64,000 nt of DNA from Roseiarcus sp963820775 (GCA_963820775.1 CAWGBF010000002.1:124001-188000); one strand, 5' to 3'; shown: positions 1-8,926, numbered from the stretch's first letter. Notes: generated by a model not told the origin, from the letters alone. Numbers and translations: made by a program.

Positions 1-1
1 C

Positions 2-172
2 GCGCTTCTCGGCTACTGGGCGATTGGCGCGCCCGTCGCCCTGGCCTTGGGATTTGCGACGCCGCTTGGTCCGGTCGGGGTTTGGATCGGGCTTGCCGCC
101 GGTCTGGCCGTCGTCGCCGTCCTTCTCTTGTTGCGTTGGGTCGGCAAGGAGCGCCGTGGTTTTGCGGATTGA
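2..172 (+). CDS. MATE-family efflux transporter, C-terminal fragment
   Basis: The window opens inside this gene; only the last 56 codons and the TGA remain. The fragment reads through two hydrophobic stretches (GYWAIGAPVALALGF and VWIGLAAGLAVVAVLLLL) separated by a short Gly/Pro loop and ends with a basic tail (RWVGKERRGFAD). That matches the last two helices of NorM-type MATE multidrug/Na+ or H+ antiporters of the inner membrane. Family assignment rests on this short tail only, so the substrate is unknown. Confidence 0.65.
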   Translation, partial: ALLGYWAIGAPVALALGFATPLGPVGVWIGLAAGLAVVAVLLLLRWVGKERRGFAD

Positions 173-242
173 CCGTTGGTCCTGCGCCGCGCTTTCGGCT
201 GATGTTGTGCAAGCATACGGAACAACTGGCGGAGGCCCTGAA

Positions 243-722
243 TTGCGGACGTTCCAGATTTCCGACTTTCGCGAACAGCAGCGTTATGGCGCAATCATCG
301 CGGACAAAGTCTGGAACGCCTGGTGGAGAAAGGCGGGGCGCCCGGTTTCGGACGTCGAGCGCCACGTGGTCGAAATGGCGCGCGACCATCCGCTGCCGAT
401 GGCCGTCGTGGCTCACAACGACCACGGCTATCTCGGCTCCGCCTTTCTCATTCATTCCGACATGGAGGAACGACCGCAATACAGCCCGTGGGTCGCAGCT
501 GTGTGGGTGGAGGCCGCGGAACGGAGACGTGGCGTCGGCCGCGGGCTGATCGCGGAGGCGGCAAAGATTGCGGGCTCACTAGGCTATCAGGTGGTCTATA
601 TCTGTTGCCGCCGGGAACTGGAGGAATTTTACTCGAGGATCGGCTGGGAGATCATCGAACAGAACGTTAGCGCAAAGCGCCTATCCGTTCTGAAGCTCGA
701 CCTTGCACCGAGAGCCGGCTGA
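243..722 (+). CDS. GNAT family N-acetyltransferase
   Basis: Predicted acetyl-CoA-dependent N-acetyltransferase of about 159 residues; substrate unknown. The acetyl-CoA binding motif is visible as ERRRGVGRGLI after the strand SPWVAAVWVEA, followed by the usual helix and the C-terminal segment YQVVYICCRRELEEFYSRIGW typical of GNAT folds. I chose the TTG at 243 because GGAGG lies at 231-235, seven bases upstream, and the conserved fold begins just after it (LRTFQISDF). The reading frame stays open further upstream with GTG codons at 207 and 156, so a slightly longer product is possible. It begins 70 bases after the MATE gene on the same strand and may be cotranscribed. Confidence 0.72.
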   Translation: MRTFQISDFREQQRYGAIIADKVWNAWWRKAGRPVSDVERHVVEMARDHPLPMAVVAHNDHGYLGSAFLIHSDMEERPQYSPWVAAVWVEAAERRRGVGRGLIAEAAKIAGSLGYQVVYICCRRELEEFYSRIGWEIIEQNVSAKRLSVLKLDLAPRAG

Positions 723-850
723 CTGTCCCTACCCCTCGTTCAAGGAGATCTTGGGCTTCGTTTGACGAGCGATAGATCGCCCCACCAGTATTGTTGGCTG
801 CCTCTGAACAAGAACACGCGTGTTTCCCACACCGCCGGGAGATTGCCTTC

Positions 851-1852
851 ATGTCCGAGCTCACCGAGCCCCTCGTCCTTGACGTTGACACCGGCATCGA
901 CGACGCGCTGGCGCTGCTCTACGCCTGCGCGCATGACCGGGCGCAAATCCTCGGCGTCTCCACTGTAGTCGGCAACGTTTCCCTCGCAGCGGCGACACGC
1001 AACACACGCGCGGTTCTGGCGCTTGCAGGACGGGCGGATATCCCAGTCTGGCCGGGCGCGGCGACGGCGATCTCCAACGCGGTGAGGGACGCGAGCGAGG
1101 TTCACGGCCAGACCGGCCTTGGCCATGCGGTCTTGCCTGAGCCCGAAGAGCTGTCGGACGCGCTACATGCGGCGGATTCGATCATCGGGGCGGCGCGCTC
1201 GCACTCCGGGCGCCTCATCCTGTGCGCGACGGGACCGTTGACGAATATCGCGCTGGCCGTAATGCGCGAGCCCGAATTGCCACGCTTCGTCAAGCGGTTC
1301 GCCATCATGGGCGGCGCCTATTCGGAGCCGGGCAATGTCACGCCCGCGGCCGAATTCAACATCTGGCACGATCCGGAGGCGGCGCGCGTCGTCTTTCGCG
1401 CCTTCGGCGGCGTCGGCGCGGCGCCGGTGATCGCCGTCGGCCTCGACGTCACGCGCGAGACGATCATCGACGAGAGCGACGTTAAGGCGATCGCATCGCG
1501 CATCGCCGGCAAGCCGCATGGGCCCAAGCTCATCCGCTTCCTGGAGGATGCGTCGCGCTTCTATTTCGAGCGCATGGAAAAAATTCTGGGCAAGCGCATC
1601 TTCACCATGCACGACCCGCTTGCGGTGGCGGCGGCGCTCGATCCGACGCTGGTCGAGACGCGCCGCGCGGCCGTCGATGTCGAGACCTCTGGGCGGCTCA
1701 CGACCGGCGCCACGATCGTCGACTGGCGGGGCCAATGGGGCCGGCTCGCCAACACCGAGGTCGCCGTCGCCGTCGAAGTCGACCGCTTCCGCCGCCTGTT
1801 CTTCGACGCGATGGCGCGCCTCGCTGAGGGGAGCGGAAGCGACAGGACGTAG
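851..1852 (+). CDS. Nucleoside hydrolase (IunH/RihB family)
   Basis: Cleaves the N-glycosidic bond of ribonucleosides to give free base and ribose, supporting base salvage. The diagnostic N-terminal Asp cluster DVDTGIDDA (residues 11-19) that binds Ca2+ and the ribose hydroxyls is present, as are the family landmarks CATGPLTNIAL (around residue 125), IMGGAYSEPGNVTPAAEFN (around 152) and HDPLAVAAALDP near the C-terminus. Length (333 aa) is normal. No signal peptide, so cytoplasmic. ATG at 851 follows CCGGGAGATT. A second, separate nucleoside hydrolase lies at 24.1-25.1 kb next to a nucleoside transporter; this copy stands alone. Confidence 0.88.
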   Translation: MSELTEPLVLDVDTGIDDALALLYACAHDRAQILGVSTVVGNVSLAAATRNTRAVLALAGRADIPVWPGAATAISNAVRDASEVHGQTGLGHAVLPEPEELSDALHAADSIIGAARSHSGRLILCATGPLTNIALAVMREPELPRFVKRFAIMGGAYSEPGNVTPAAEFNIWHDPEAARVVFRAFGGVGAAPVIAVGLDVTRETIIDESDVKAIASRIAGKPHGPKLIRFLEDASRFYFERMEKILGKRIFTMHDPLAVAAALDPTLVETRRAAVDVETSGRLTTGATIVDWRGQWGRLANTEVAVAVEVDRFRRLFFDAMARLAEGSGSDRT

Positions 1853-2004
1853 GTCTTCTTGTCGCGAGTTGCGCGCGACGGGACCCTGCACGCGAGCGCT
1901 CAAGGCTGAAATGTCCGGCAAAACCTTGGCGCTTGTGTTTTCGCCTATAGTCGTTCTATCTTTGTTCTCGCTCTACTTTTCGCACGCATAGGAGCGCCGC
2001 CGCC

Positions 2005-5000
2005 GTGATCCGGCTTGAGCCGCGGTTCGCCGAACTGGCGGCGATGACGAATTTCTCCTTTCTGCGCGGAGCCTCGCATCCCGAGGAGATGGTTAAGCGC
2101 GCCGCCGAACTCGGACTCGCCGGTATCGGGATCGCCGACCGCAACTCGCTCGCCGGCGTCGTGCGCGCGCATACGTTTGCGCGCGAGAACGCAGAGGCGA
2201 TGGCGGGCGCGCGGGTCGTTCCCGGCACGCGGCTCGCATTCATCGACGGCGCGCCGGACGCGCTCGTCTATCCGAAGGATCGCGCGGCTTACGGCCGGCT
2301 CTGCAGGATCCTGACCGAGGGAAACAAGCGCGCGCCGAAGGGCGAATGCTGGCTTAAGCTCGATGACCTTCTGGAGCGGAACGAGGGGTTGCAGGTCGTG
2401 GCGCTGCCCCCTGCCCATCCCCTCCCTCCAAAGGGCGTTCGAGAGAACGCCCGGCTTTCGACGGGCTATGGTGGGGGAGGGGTAGGGAGGAGGGTCGCAC
2501 GGACCTCTCAAGAGAAGCGCAGTCAAACCGAGACTGCCAAGGGCGGCGCGCGCCCCCACCCCAGCCCGCCCCCACAAGGGGGGCGGGAGAACGCGCCTCT
2601 CCTCCGTCTGCGCGAGGCCTTTGGCAAGCGCCTCTGGATTGGCGCGAGCCTCACCTATGGCGCGGACGTGCGCGGCGGGCTGGCGCGGCGCATGGGCCTC
2701 GCGCGCGCCATCGGCGCGCCGCTGATCGCGACCAACGACGCGCTGATGCACACGCCCGAGCGGCGGCCGCTCGCCGATGTCCTCACCTGCATCCGGGAGA
2801 AAACCACGCTCGAGGACGCAGGGCGCCTCACGCAAGCCAACGCCGAGCGCCATCTTAAAGCTCCGCACGAAATGGCGCGGCTGTTCGTCTCGGCGCCTGA
2901 GGCCCTCGCCGAGACCATCCGCTTCCTCGACGGCCTCGCCTTCAACCTTGACGAGCTCAAGCATTGCTATCCGGAAGAATTGCGTGAGGGCCATACAACG
3001 CCCCAGGCGGCGCTCGAAGCCTTCGCCTGGGAGGGGGCAGAAACGCGCTATCCCAACGGCGTTCCCGAGCGCACGCGGGAAGCGCTGACACACGAACTCA
3101 AGCTGATCGCCTCGCTTGATTACGCGCCTTACTTCCTCACGGTGCACGACATCGTGCGCTATGCGCGCTCCAAGGACATCCTCTGTCAGGGTCGCGGCTC
3201 GGCGGCCAATTCCGCCGTCTGCTATTGCCTCGGGATCACCGAGGTCGACCCGGTCCGCGTCGACCTCCTGTTCGAACGCTTCATCTCGCCCGAGCGCAAT
3301 GAGCCGCCGGACATCGATGTCGACTTTGAGCACGAGCAGCGCGAGGAGGTGATTCAGTACATCTACCAGCGTTACGGTCGCGAGCGCGCCGGTCTCGCGG
3401 CGGCCGTGATCACCTATCGCACGCGTTCGGCGATCCGCGAGACGGCCAAGGTCTTCGGCCTCTCGGACGATGTCATCGCCGCTCTCAACGGAACCGCCTG
3501 GGGCCAGGAGACAGAGCCGATCGGCGAGACCCGTGTGCGCTCGGCCGGGCTTGATCCCGCCGATCCGACGCTCAAACTTGCGCTCTCGATGGCGAAGGAG
3601 CTGATCGGCTTTCCGCGCCATTTGACCCAGCACAGCGGCGGCTTCGTCATCACCCGCGACCGGCTCGACGAGGTTGCGCCGGTGATGAACACGGCGATGA
3701 AAGAGCGCACGATGGTCGAATGGGACAAGGACGATCTCGACGCGCTCGGTCTACTCAAGGTCGACGTGCTGGCGCTCGGCATGCTGACGGCGCTGAGCAA
3801 GGGTTTTACGCTTCTCGACAAACATTACGGCGAACGCCTGACGCTCGCGGCCATTACGCCCGAGGAAGCGTGCATCTATGCGATGATCCAGCGCGCCGAT
3901 ACGATCGGCGTGTTCCAGATCGAAAGCCGCGCGCAGATGTCGATGCTGCCGCGGCTCAGGCCGGCCAGTTATTACGACCTCGTGATCGAAGTTGCGATCG
4001 TGCGCCCCGGCCCGATCCAAGGCGACATGGTGCATCCCTATTTGCGCCGCCGGCAAAACCTCGAGGAGGTCTCCTACCCCTCAAAGGAGCTTGAGGCGGT
4101 GTTAAAGAAGACGCTCGGCGTGCCGCTGTTCCAGGAGCAGGCGATGAAGATCGCCATCGTCGCCGCCGGCTTCACGCCTTCGGAAGCCGACCAATTGCGC
4201 CGCGCGATGGCGACGTTTCGCCGATCCGGAACCATCCAGACGCTTCAAGCGAAGATGATCGAAGGCATGGTGGCCAACGGTTATCCGCGTGAGTTCGCCG
4301 AACGCTGCTTCCATCAGATCGAGGGCTTCGGCGAATACGGCTTTCCCGAGAGCCATGCGGCGAGCTTCGCGCTCCTCGTCTACAATTCCTCATGGATGAA
4401 ATGCCGCTACCCGGATGTCTTCGCAGCCGCGATGCTGAACGCCCAGCCGCTCGGCTTCTACGCGCCCGCCCAGCTCGTGCGCGACGCGCGCGAGCACGGG
4501 GTCGAAGTACGCGAGGTCGACGTGAACCTGTCCGATTGGGATTGCACGCTTGAGCCACTTCTTCCTCTCCCCGTGCACGGGGAGAGGGGCGGGGTGAGGG
4601 GCGAGGGCATCCACCCTCGCCACGCCGAGATGGCGCCTCACATTCGCACGACGCATGCGGTGCGTCTGGGCTTGAGACAAATCGTCGGCGTCAAGGAGAA
4701 GGACATGCGCCGGCTCGTGGAGCGGCGCGGCGAGGCTTACGATTCGGTGCGCGACTTATGGCTGCGCAGCGATTTGGGTTTGCCCGTACTGGAGCGGCTT
4801 GCCGACGCCGACGCCTTCCGCTCGCTCGGCCTCGATCGGCGGCAGGCTTTATGGGCGGTGCGCGGCCTCGATCGGGTCGGCGACCAGGACGATCTGCCGC
4901 TGTTCATGAGCCGGCCGGGGCGCGACACGGAGCCCGACGCGCGCCTGCCGCCGATGCCGCTCGGCGCGCATGTGGTGGAGGATTATCGGCGCCTGTCCTT

Positions 5001-5550
5001 GTCGCTCAAGGCTCATCCGGCCTCGTTCATGCGCGCCCGCCTTTCCGCCCGCGGCATCCTGCGCTCTGAAGCGCTGCGCTCGGTCAAGAACGGCGAGCGC
5101 GTCACAGTCGCGGGCCTTGTGCTGGTGCGCCAGCGGCCGGGCACCGCCGGGGGCGTCATCTTCATGACGCTCGAGGACGAGACGGGCGTCGCCAATATCA
5201 TTGTCTGGCCTAAAGTCTTCGAACGCCTGCGCGCAATCGTGCTCGGCGCCCGTTTTGTCGCGGTGACCGGCAAGCAGCAGAGCGAGCAAGGGGTCATCCA
5301 TATCGTCGCCGAACGCATGAACGACCTGACGTCGATGCTCGGGCTTCTGTCGGAGGCGGGCCCCACGATCGGCGCTCTTGCGCGCGCCGACGAGGCGCAC
5401 CGCACCGAGCCGACGGAGACTCGGAAGCGGCAGGGCAATTGCTTCGCCGGGCCGCCACGTCTTGACGATCCGCGCGCCAAGCCGCCAAGTCCGCCGATCG
5501 AGACAACGGATGTCGTCGAGGCAATGCCCGCGGGGCGGAATTTTCGTTGA
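2005..5550 (+). CDS. dnaE2: Error-prone DNA polymerase III alpha subunit DnaE2 (ImuC)
   Basis: Translesion C-family DNA polymerase for SOS-induced mutagenesis. The N-terminus begins with the DnaE2 hallmark FAELAAMTNFSFLRGASHP (PHP domain); the catalytic acidic motif PDIDVDFEHEQRE lies near residue 435, followed by the finger motif FPRHLTQHSGGFVI, the LPRLRPASYYDLVIEVAIVRPGPIQ block (split here only for description), tandem HhH-type region and a C-terminal OB fold (GVIFMTLEDETGVANIIVWP). GTG start at 2005 behind AGGAG. At 1181 aa it is about 100 residues longer than usual; the excess is explained by two in-frame palindromic repeat insertions at about residues 137-197 and 851-868. The partners imuA and imuB are not adjacent: the upstream gene is a nucleoside hydrolase and the downstream one a transporter. 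Confidence 0.95.
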   Translation: MIRLEPRFAELAAMTNFSFLRGASHPEEMVKRAAELGLAGIGIADRNSLAGVVRAHTFARENAEAMAGARVVPGTRLAFIDGAPDALVYPKDRAAYGRLCRILTEGNKRAPKGECWLKLDDLLERNEGLQVVALPPAHPLPPKGVRENARLSTGYGGGGVGRRVARTSQEKRSQTETAKGGARPHPSPPPQGGRENAPLLRLREAFGKRLWIGASLTYGADVRGGLARRMGLARAIGAPLIATNDALMHTPERRPLADVLTCIREKTTLEDAGRLTQANAERHLKAPHEMARLFVSAPEALAETIRFLDGLAFNLDELKHCYPEELREGHTTPQAALEAFAWEGAETRYPNGVPERTREALTHELKLIASLDYAPYFLTVHDIVRYARSKDILCQGRGSAANSAVCYCLGITEVDPVRVDLLFERFISPERNEPPDIDVDFEHEQREEVIQYIYQRYGRERAGLAAAVITYRTRSAIRETAKVFGLSDDVIAALNGTAWGQETEPIGETRVRSAGLDPADPTLKLALSMAKELIGFPRHLTQHSGGFVITRDRLDEVAPVMNTAMKERTMVEWDKDDLDALGLLKVDVLALGMLTALSKGFTLLDKHYGERLTLAAITPEEACIYAMIQRADTIGVFQIESRAQMSMLPRLRPASYYDLVIEVAIVRPGPIQGDMVHPYLRRRQNLEEVSYPSKELEAVLKKTLGVPLFQEQAMKIAIVAAGFTPSEADQLRRAMATFRRSGTIQTLQAKMIEGMVANGYPREFAERCFHQIEGFGEYGFPESHAASFALLVYNSSWMKCRYPDVFAAAMLNAQPLGFYAPAQLVRDAREHGVEVREVDVNLSDWDCTLEPLLPLPVHGERGGVRGEGIHPRHAEMAPHIRTTHAVRLGLRQIVGVKEKDMRRLVERRGEAYDSVRDLWLRSDLGLPVLERLADADAFRSLGLDRRQALWAVRGLDRVGDQDDLPLFMSRPGRDTEPDARLPPMPLGAHVVEDYRRLSLSLKAHPASFMRARLSARGILRSEALRSVKNGERVTVAGLVLVRQRPGTAGGVIFMTLEDETGVANIIVWPKVFERLRAIVLGARFVAVTGKQQSEQGVIHIVAERMNDLTSMLGLLSEAGPTIGALARADEAHRTEPTETRKRQGNCFAGPPRLDDPRAKPPSPPIETTDVVEAMPAGRNFR
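2413..2595 (+). repeat. Palindromic repeat insert inside dnaE2 (copy 1)
   Basis: About 180 bases that translate in frame to a low-complexity Pro/Gly/Arg segment absent from the normal DnaE2 alignment between VVALPP and LLRLREAFGKRL. It holds two perfect inverted repeats: GGGCGTTC/GAACGCCC at 2433-2440 and 2445-2452, and CCCGCCCCC/GGGGGCGGG at 2565-2573 and 2579-2587. The insert has no stop codon in the dnaE2 frame. It resembles the C/G-rich dispersed palindromes of alphaproteobacteria, and may be two copies side by side. Confidence 0.75.
4552..4612 (+). repeat. Palindromic repeat insert inside dnaE2 (copy 2)
   Basis: A perfect 24-bp palindrome occupies 4564-4587 (CCTCTCCCCGTG followed by its reverse complement), flanked by GGCGGGGTGAGGGGCGAGGG. 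It encodes PLPVHGERGGVRGEG in the dnaE2 frame, between the conserved DVNLSDWDCTLE and HPRHAEM blocks of DnaE2, so the gene has absorbed it without losing its frame. The core CTCCCCGTG...CACGGGGAG is the classic rhizobial dispersed palindrome. Confidence 0.8.
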
Positions 5551-5601
5551 CCTCCTCGGGTCGAACCGTCTAGTTCGCGCCTTCCAAAATCTGAGAGCTT
5601 C

Positions 5602-6565
5602 ATGGCAGCATATGCGGGGCTGGCTTTTCTGTCGTTTCTCTGGGGCTCGTCCTTTCTGCTAATCAAGATCGCCTCACGCGCCTTCGATCCGTTCGATTTC
5701 GCGCTCGCGCGCGTGAGCGTCGCGGCCGTGGCGATGCTGCTGACCAGCGTCCTTTCGGGGAAGGTCTGGCCGGGATCACGACCTGGACTATGGGGTAAAC
5801 TCTTTGCGCTCGCGCTGATCGGGCAGGTCATTCCCTTCTTGCTGCTGGGCCAAGCGGCGACGCTGACAACGAGCGCCTACATGGCTCTGATGATGGGCGC
5901 CCAGCCCATCTTCGTCTTTCTATTCGGCCGCTTTCTCGGATCGCGCGACCGCTGGACCTGGCTTGCCGCCCTCGGCCTCGCGGTCGGCTTCGCCGGGGTC
6001 GGCTTCGCCTTCTGGTCGCCGGGAGCGGAAACCGCCGGCCACTCCGTCCTGGGGCGGGCCTTCGCCCTTGGCCGCGGGGGTCGCTCACGGAACAGGGGCG
6101 ATCATCTCCGGCGCGACAACGCGGGAGATCGGCGCCGTCAGAGCGGTGACCGCCTCGATGACGATTTTCGACGCTCGCGCTCACGCTGATCGCGCTCGCG
6201 TTCGGGAAACCTCCGCCGTTTGCCGCGGTCTTCCACACGCCTCTCGCCCCGATGCTCGCCATGGGCGCGCTCGGCGTCTTCAACACTGCGCTCGCCTATT
6301 ACGTCTATTTTTCCGGCTCGTCCACGACGAGGGACCGACTTTTGCTAGCCTAAACAACTACATCGCGCCCGTGATCGGCGTCATCGGCGGGGCGATCGCG
6401 CTCGCTGACCCCGTCACATCCTCCGCCTGGGCAGGGCTGGCCCTCGTGTTGGGCGGCGTGGCTCTCACCGGCGCGTCGCTGCGGCCAGCGAAACCGCATT
6501 TGACCGGCGCGGCCTCGAGCGACGCTCGCTCGAATTGCACGGTGACGCCTCACCGCAGGTTCTGA
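5602..6565 (+). pseudogene. EamA/DMT-family transporter, frameshifted
   Basis: Inner-membrane drug/metabolite transporter with the duplicated EamA domain. The first half is intact from ATG 5602 (AYAGLAFLSFLWGSSFLLIK, helices through GLAVGFAGVGFAFW). The frame then changes near 6065 (next to GGGGG), near 6165 (TTTT) and near 6310 (TTTTT); stitched together the pieces give GVAHGTGAIISGATTREIG, LALTLIALAFGKPPPFAA and RLVHDEGPTFASLNNYIAPVIG, a normal second EamA domain ending at 6565. All three shifts sit in or near short homopolymers, so sequencing indels are as likely as genuine decay. Starts 51 bases after dnaE2. Confidence 0.75.
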
Positions 6566-6674
6566 TACGGATTCTACCGCCCTGATTTCTCGCTGACCCG
6601 CCGGACCGTCCTGGATTCAAAAAAATAGCAAACAAATATGCAGGGTCCCCGACGAGCGCTGCGGAACGCAGAGG

Positions 6675-6863
6675 ATGGTCCAGAGCACTGTCACGGGTGA
6701 ATATCACGGCGGCCGGACCTCTTGGCGCCGGGGCGCCAAGTCAGGAGCCAAAGCTGCGCCGCGGACAAAAAAATACACCCAAATCTTTGAAAAGATGGAG
6801 TCGAAGCCAACGTGCAAAGCAGCCGCGAAGACCTGCGAATGGGTGCTGGTGGAGATCGTCTAA
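6675..6863 (+). CDS. Small hypothetical protein, doubtful
   Basis: A 62-codon open frame in an otherwise gene-free stretch (6566-6859). The predicted peptide is basic and has a Cys pair (KPTCKAAAKTCEWV) near its C-terminus. An AGAGG abuts the ATG at 6675 with no spacer, which is poor for initiation; ATG 6795 would give a very short product. Its TAA overlaps the stop codon of the convergent methyltransferase. No family recognised. Codon pattern is plausible but length is too short to be sure. Confidence 0.25.
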   Translation: MVQSTVTGEYHGGRTSWRRGAKSGAKAAPRTKKYTQIFEKMESKPTCKAAAKTCEWVLVEIV

Positions 6864-7753
6864 CGCTTGCCCTTAAGTGCGTCCGCCAGGGAGATCCTCG
6901 CCGACCCCGGCTCGAGCGGCTTCGGCTGGCTTTCATGCGGCGCCCAGGCTGCAAGCCACACGAGGTCGAAGGTCGCGCGCAAGCGCCCGTCCGAATCGGC
7001 GAAGCGCTCGGCATAGACGGCGGCGGCGCGCACAAGAACTTCGCGACGCAGCGGTTTGCGGCTGCGTGCATGCAGCGCGTTCGCAGCCCCCATGGCGCGG
7101 AGGTCGGCTAAAAGCGCGAACATGTCCGGGTAGCGGACGACCGCACGATCGAGATCGACGACCGGCAGCGCCAGGCCAGCGCGCTGCGCCAGGCCGCCAA
7201 GGGCGCGCACGTCGACGAAGGGCGCAACGCGCGGCGACGCGCCCCCGAGGATCTCGCTCTCGGCGATCGTCAGGCTTTGCCTGAGCTCGGTCAGCGTCTC
7301 GCCCCCGATCATCGCCACGATCAGGAGGCCATCGTCTTTCAACGCGCGCCGCATCTGCACCAGGGCGCCCGGCAGATCGTTCACCGTCTGCAGCGCGAGC
7401 AGCGAAACGGCGAGATCAAGGCGGCCATCCGCGACCGGGAGCCGCTCGAGGTCGCCAACGGCCGGCAGAAAATCGCCAACTCCCCGGCTCGCCTCGGTAG
7501 GGGCGACCCGGACGACGCAATCAACCTGTCCGGCGGCTGCGAGCGCAGCCGCGCCATGCGGGCCGGGCGAGCCGAGGTCGGCCGCTAGAGCAAAGCGCCG
7601 TTTGACCAGTGACAGCCGATCGCGAAGGTCTTCGGCCACCCTCGCGAGCAGGAAGTCCGCTTGAGCCTGCCCGCCGGCATGCGCCCAGGCGCGACCGAGG
7701 CGCCGGTTGATCAAACCTCGATCGAAGATCTGCGGCGGCGCCGGATGCGACAT
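6860..7753 (-). CDS. SAM-dependent methyltransferase, BioC/NDUFAF5-like
   Basis: Class I methyltransferase of 297 aa resembling the alphaproteobacterial relatives of mitochondrial complex I assembly factor NDUFAF5. It opens with PQIFDRGLINRRLGRAWAH, a signature of that group (the FDR...RR segment precedes the Rossmann fold), then the SAM-binding region AADLGSPGPHGAAAL, the acidic turn LERLPVADGRLDLAVSLLALQTVND (motif II) and MRRALKDDGLLIVAMIGGETL (post-motif). Divergent from comF with about 60 bases between starts, an arrangement usual for this gene pair in Rhizobiales. Function as an arginine hydroxylase/methyltransferase of a respiratory subunit is inferred from the family only. Confidence 0.82.
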   Translation of the reverse strand: MSHPAPPQIFDRGLINRRLGRAWAHAGGQAQADFLLARVAEDLRDRLSLVKRRFALAADLGSPGPHGAAALAAAGQVDCVVRVAPTEASRGVGDFLPAVGDLERLPVADGRLDLAVSLLALQTVNDLPGALVQMRRALKDDGLLIVAMIGGETLTELRQSLTIAESEILGGASPRVAPFVDVRALGGLAQRAGLALPVVDLDRAVVRYPDMFALLADLRAMGAANALHARSRKPLRREVLVRAAAVYAERFADSDGRLRATFDLVWLAAWAPHESQPKPLEPGSARISLADALKGKR

Positions 7754-7816
7754 GGGCGCTCCTTATGCGCCAGATGGCCCCTCGCGCAAAGCTTCGGTTC
7801 GCGCTAGCGTACGCCT

Positions 7817-8611
7817 ATGAACGCCCTTCCGGCGCTGGACGCGGATGAAGCTCACGGCTCGCCTTGGGCCCGCCGCGCTGCCGCGCTCGCCTTACGCCTG
7901 GCTCAAGCCGCGCTCGACACCCTTTATCCGCCGACGTGCCTCGCCTGCCGCGCCGCGACGGACAGACACGGCGCGCTGTGCCCGCGCTGCTGGAGCGCGA
8001 TGCGCTTCATCGAGCGCCCCTTTTGCGAGCGCCTGGGTACCCCGTTCGAGCACGACCTTGGCCAAGGCCTTATCTCGCCGCAGGCGATGGCCGATCCGCC
8101 GGCGTTCGGCCGGGCCCGAGCGGTGGCGCGGTTCGAGGATGGACCGGCGCGCACGCTCGTGCATCGGCTTAAATACTCTGACCGCGCCGAGCTCGCCCGG
8201 CCGATCGCGAACTGGATGGCTCGCGCCGGTGCCGACGTGCTGGCCGACGCCGATCTCCTGACGCCCGTGCCGCTGCACGCCTTGCGGCTTTGGCGGCGGC
8301 GGTTCAACCAGGCCGCCGCGCTGGCGGCCGGGATCTCCCGCCAAACCGGAAAGCCTTGCGATCTGGCCGCGCTTCGACGGATCAAGGCGACGCGCAGCCA
8401 GGTAGGCTTGAGCCGGGCGCAAAGGGCCGAAAACGTCCAAGGCGCGTTCCGCATCGCCGAGGGCGCGGGGGTGCGGGGGCTCAATGTTGTGCTCGTCGAC
8501 GATGTTTTAACTTCGGGCGCGACCGCCAACGCCGCCAGCAGGGCGCTCTTGAGGGCGGGCGCGAAGCGGGTGGACGTGCTCGTCTTCGCAAGGGTTGTTA
8601 CCGCCGCATAA
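7817..8611 (+). CDS. comF: ComF family protein / phosphoribosyltransferase-like
   Basis: ComF-type amidophosphoribosyltransferase homologue (264 aa) linked in other bacteria to DNA uptake. The N-terminal zinc-ribbon-like Cys set is present (PTCLACRAA, LCPRCW, FCERLG, about residues 38-75), followed by VARFEDGPARTLVHRLKYSDR and the PRPP-binding loop VVLVDDVLTSGATANAA near residue 225. ATG at 7817. Followed closely on the same strand by grxC and a DUF1178 gene, a conserved comF-grxC-DUF1178 order in Rhizobiales. Confidence 0.9.
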   Translation: MNALPALDADEAHGSPWARRAAALALRLAQAALDTLYPPTCLACRAATDRHGALCPRCWSAMRFIERPFCERLGTPFEHDLGQGLISPQAMADPPAFGRARAVARFEDGPARTLVHRLKYSDRAELARPIANWMARAGADVLADADLLTPVPLHALRLWRRRFNQAAALAAGISRQTGKPCDLAALRRIKATRSQVGLSRAQRAENVQGAFRIAEGAGVRGLNVVLVDDVLTSGATANAASRALLRAGAKRVDVLVFARVVTAA

Positions 8612-8665
8612 CTGCACATATAGTAGTGGAAATGCGCGGATTGACGCGTAAAGGGTCCCTCAAGC

Positions 8666-8923
8666 GTGCCACCGGTCGTCATCTACACCAAATCCACTTG
8701 TCCCTTTTGCCACGCGGCCAAGGCGCTGTTGCACGACAAGGCGGCTCCCTTCGAAGAAATCGGCGTTGACGGCGATCGCGCCGCGCAGGCGGCGATGGCG
8801 GCTAAGGCGAACGGTCGCTGGACGGTGCCGCAGATTTTCATTGGCGACACGCACGTCGGCGGCTGCGACGATTTGCATGCGCTCGAGGCCACCGGCGAAC
8901 TCGATGCGCTTCTCGCGGGCTGA
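8666..8923 (+). CDS. grxC: Glutaredoxin 3
   Basis: Small (85 aa) dithiol glutaredoxin that reduces disulfides with glutathione in the cytoplasm. The active site CPFC is at residues 12-15 (IYTKSTCPFCHAAK), with the cis-proline TVPQIFIG and the GSH-binding GGCDDL motif in place. GTG start at 8666; the preceding gene comF ends 54 bases upstream. Confidence 0.95.
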   Translation: MPPVVIYTKSTCPFCHAAKALLHDKAAPFEEIGVDGDRAAQAAMAAKANGRWTVPQIFIGDTHVGGCDDLHALEATGELDALLAG

Positions 8924-8926
8924 ACG

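Noticed and set aside
2413..2595. Treating the dnaE2 inserts as an intein or a frameshift
   Set aside because: They are too short for an intein, have no splice-site residues, and the polymerase frame continues unchanged on both sides.
1945..3633. Long minus-strand open frame (562 codons) opposite dnaE2
   Set aside because: It is a high-GC shadow of dnaE2: Arg/Ala/Asp-rich with no domain, while the + strand frame has full polymerase motifs.
7277..7588. Small + strand frames over the methyltransferase
   Set aside because: Shadows of the minus-strand gene with no independent ribosome site.
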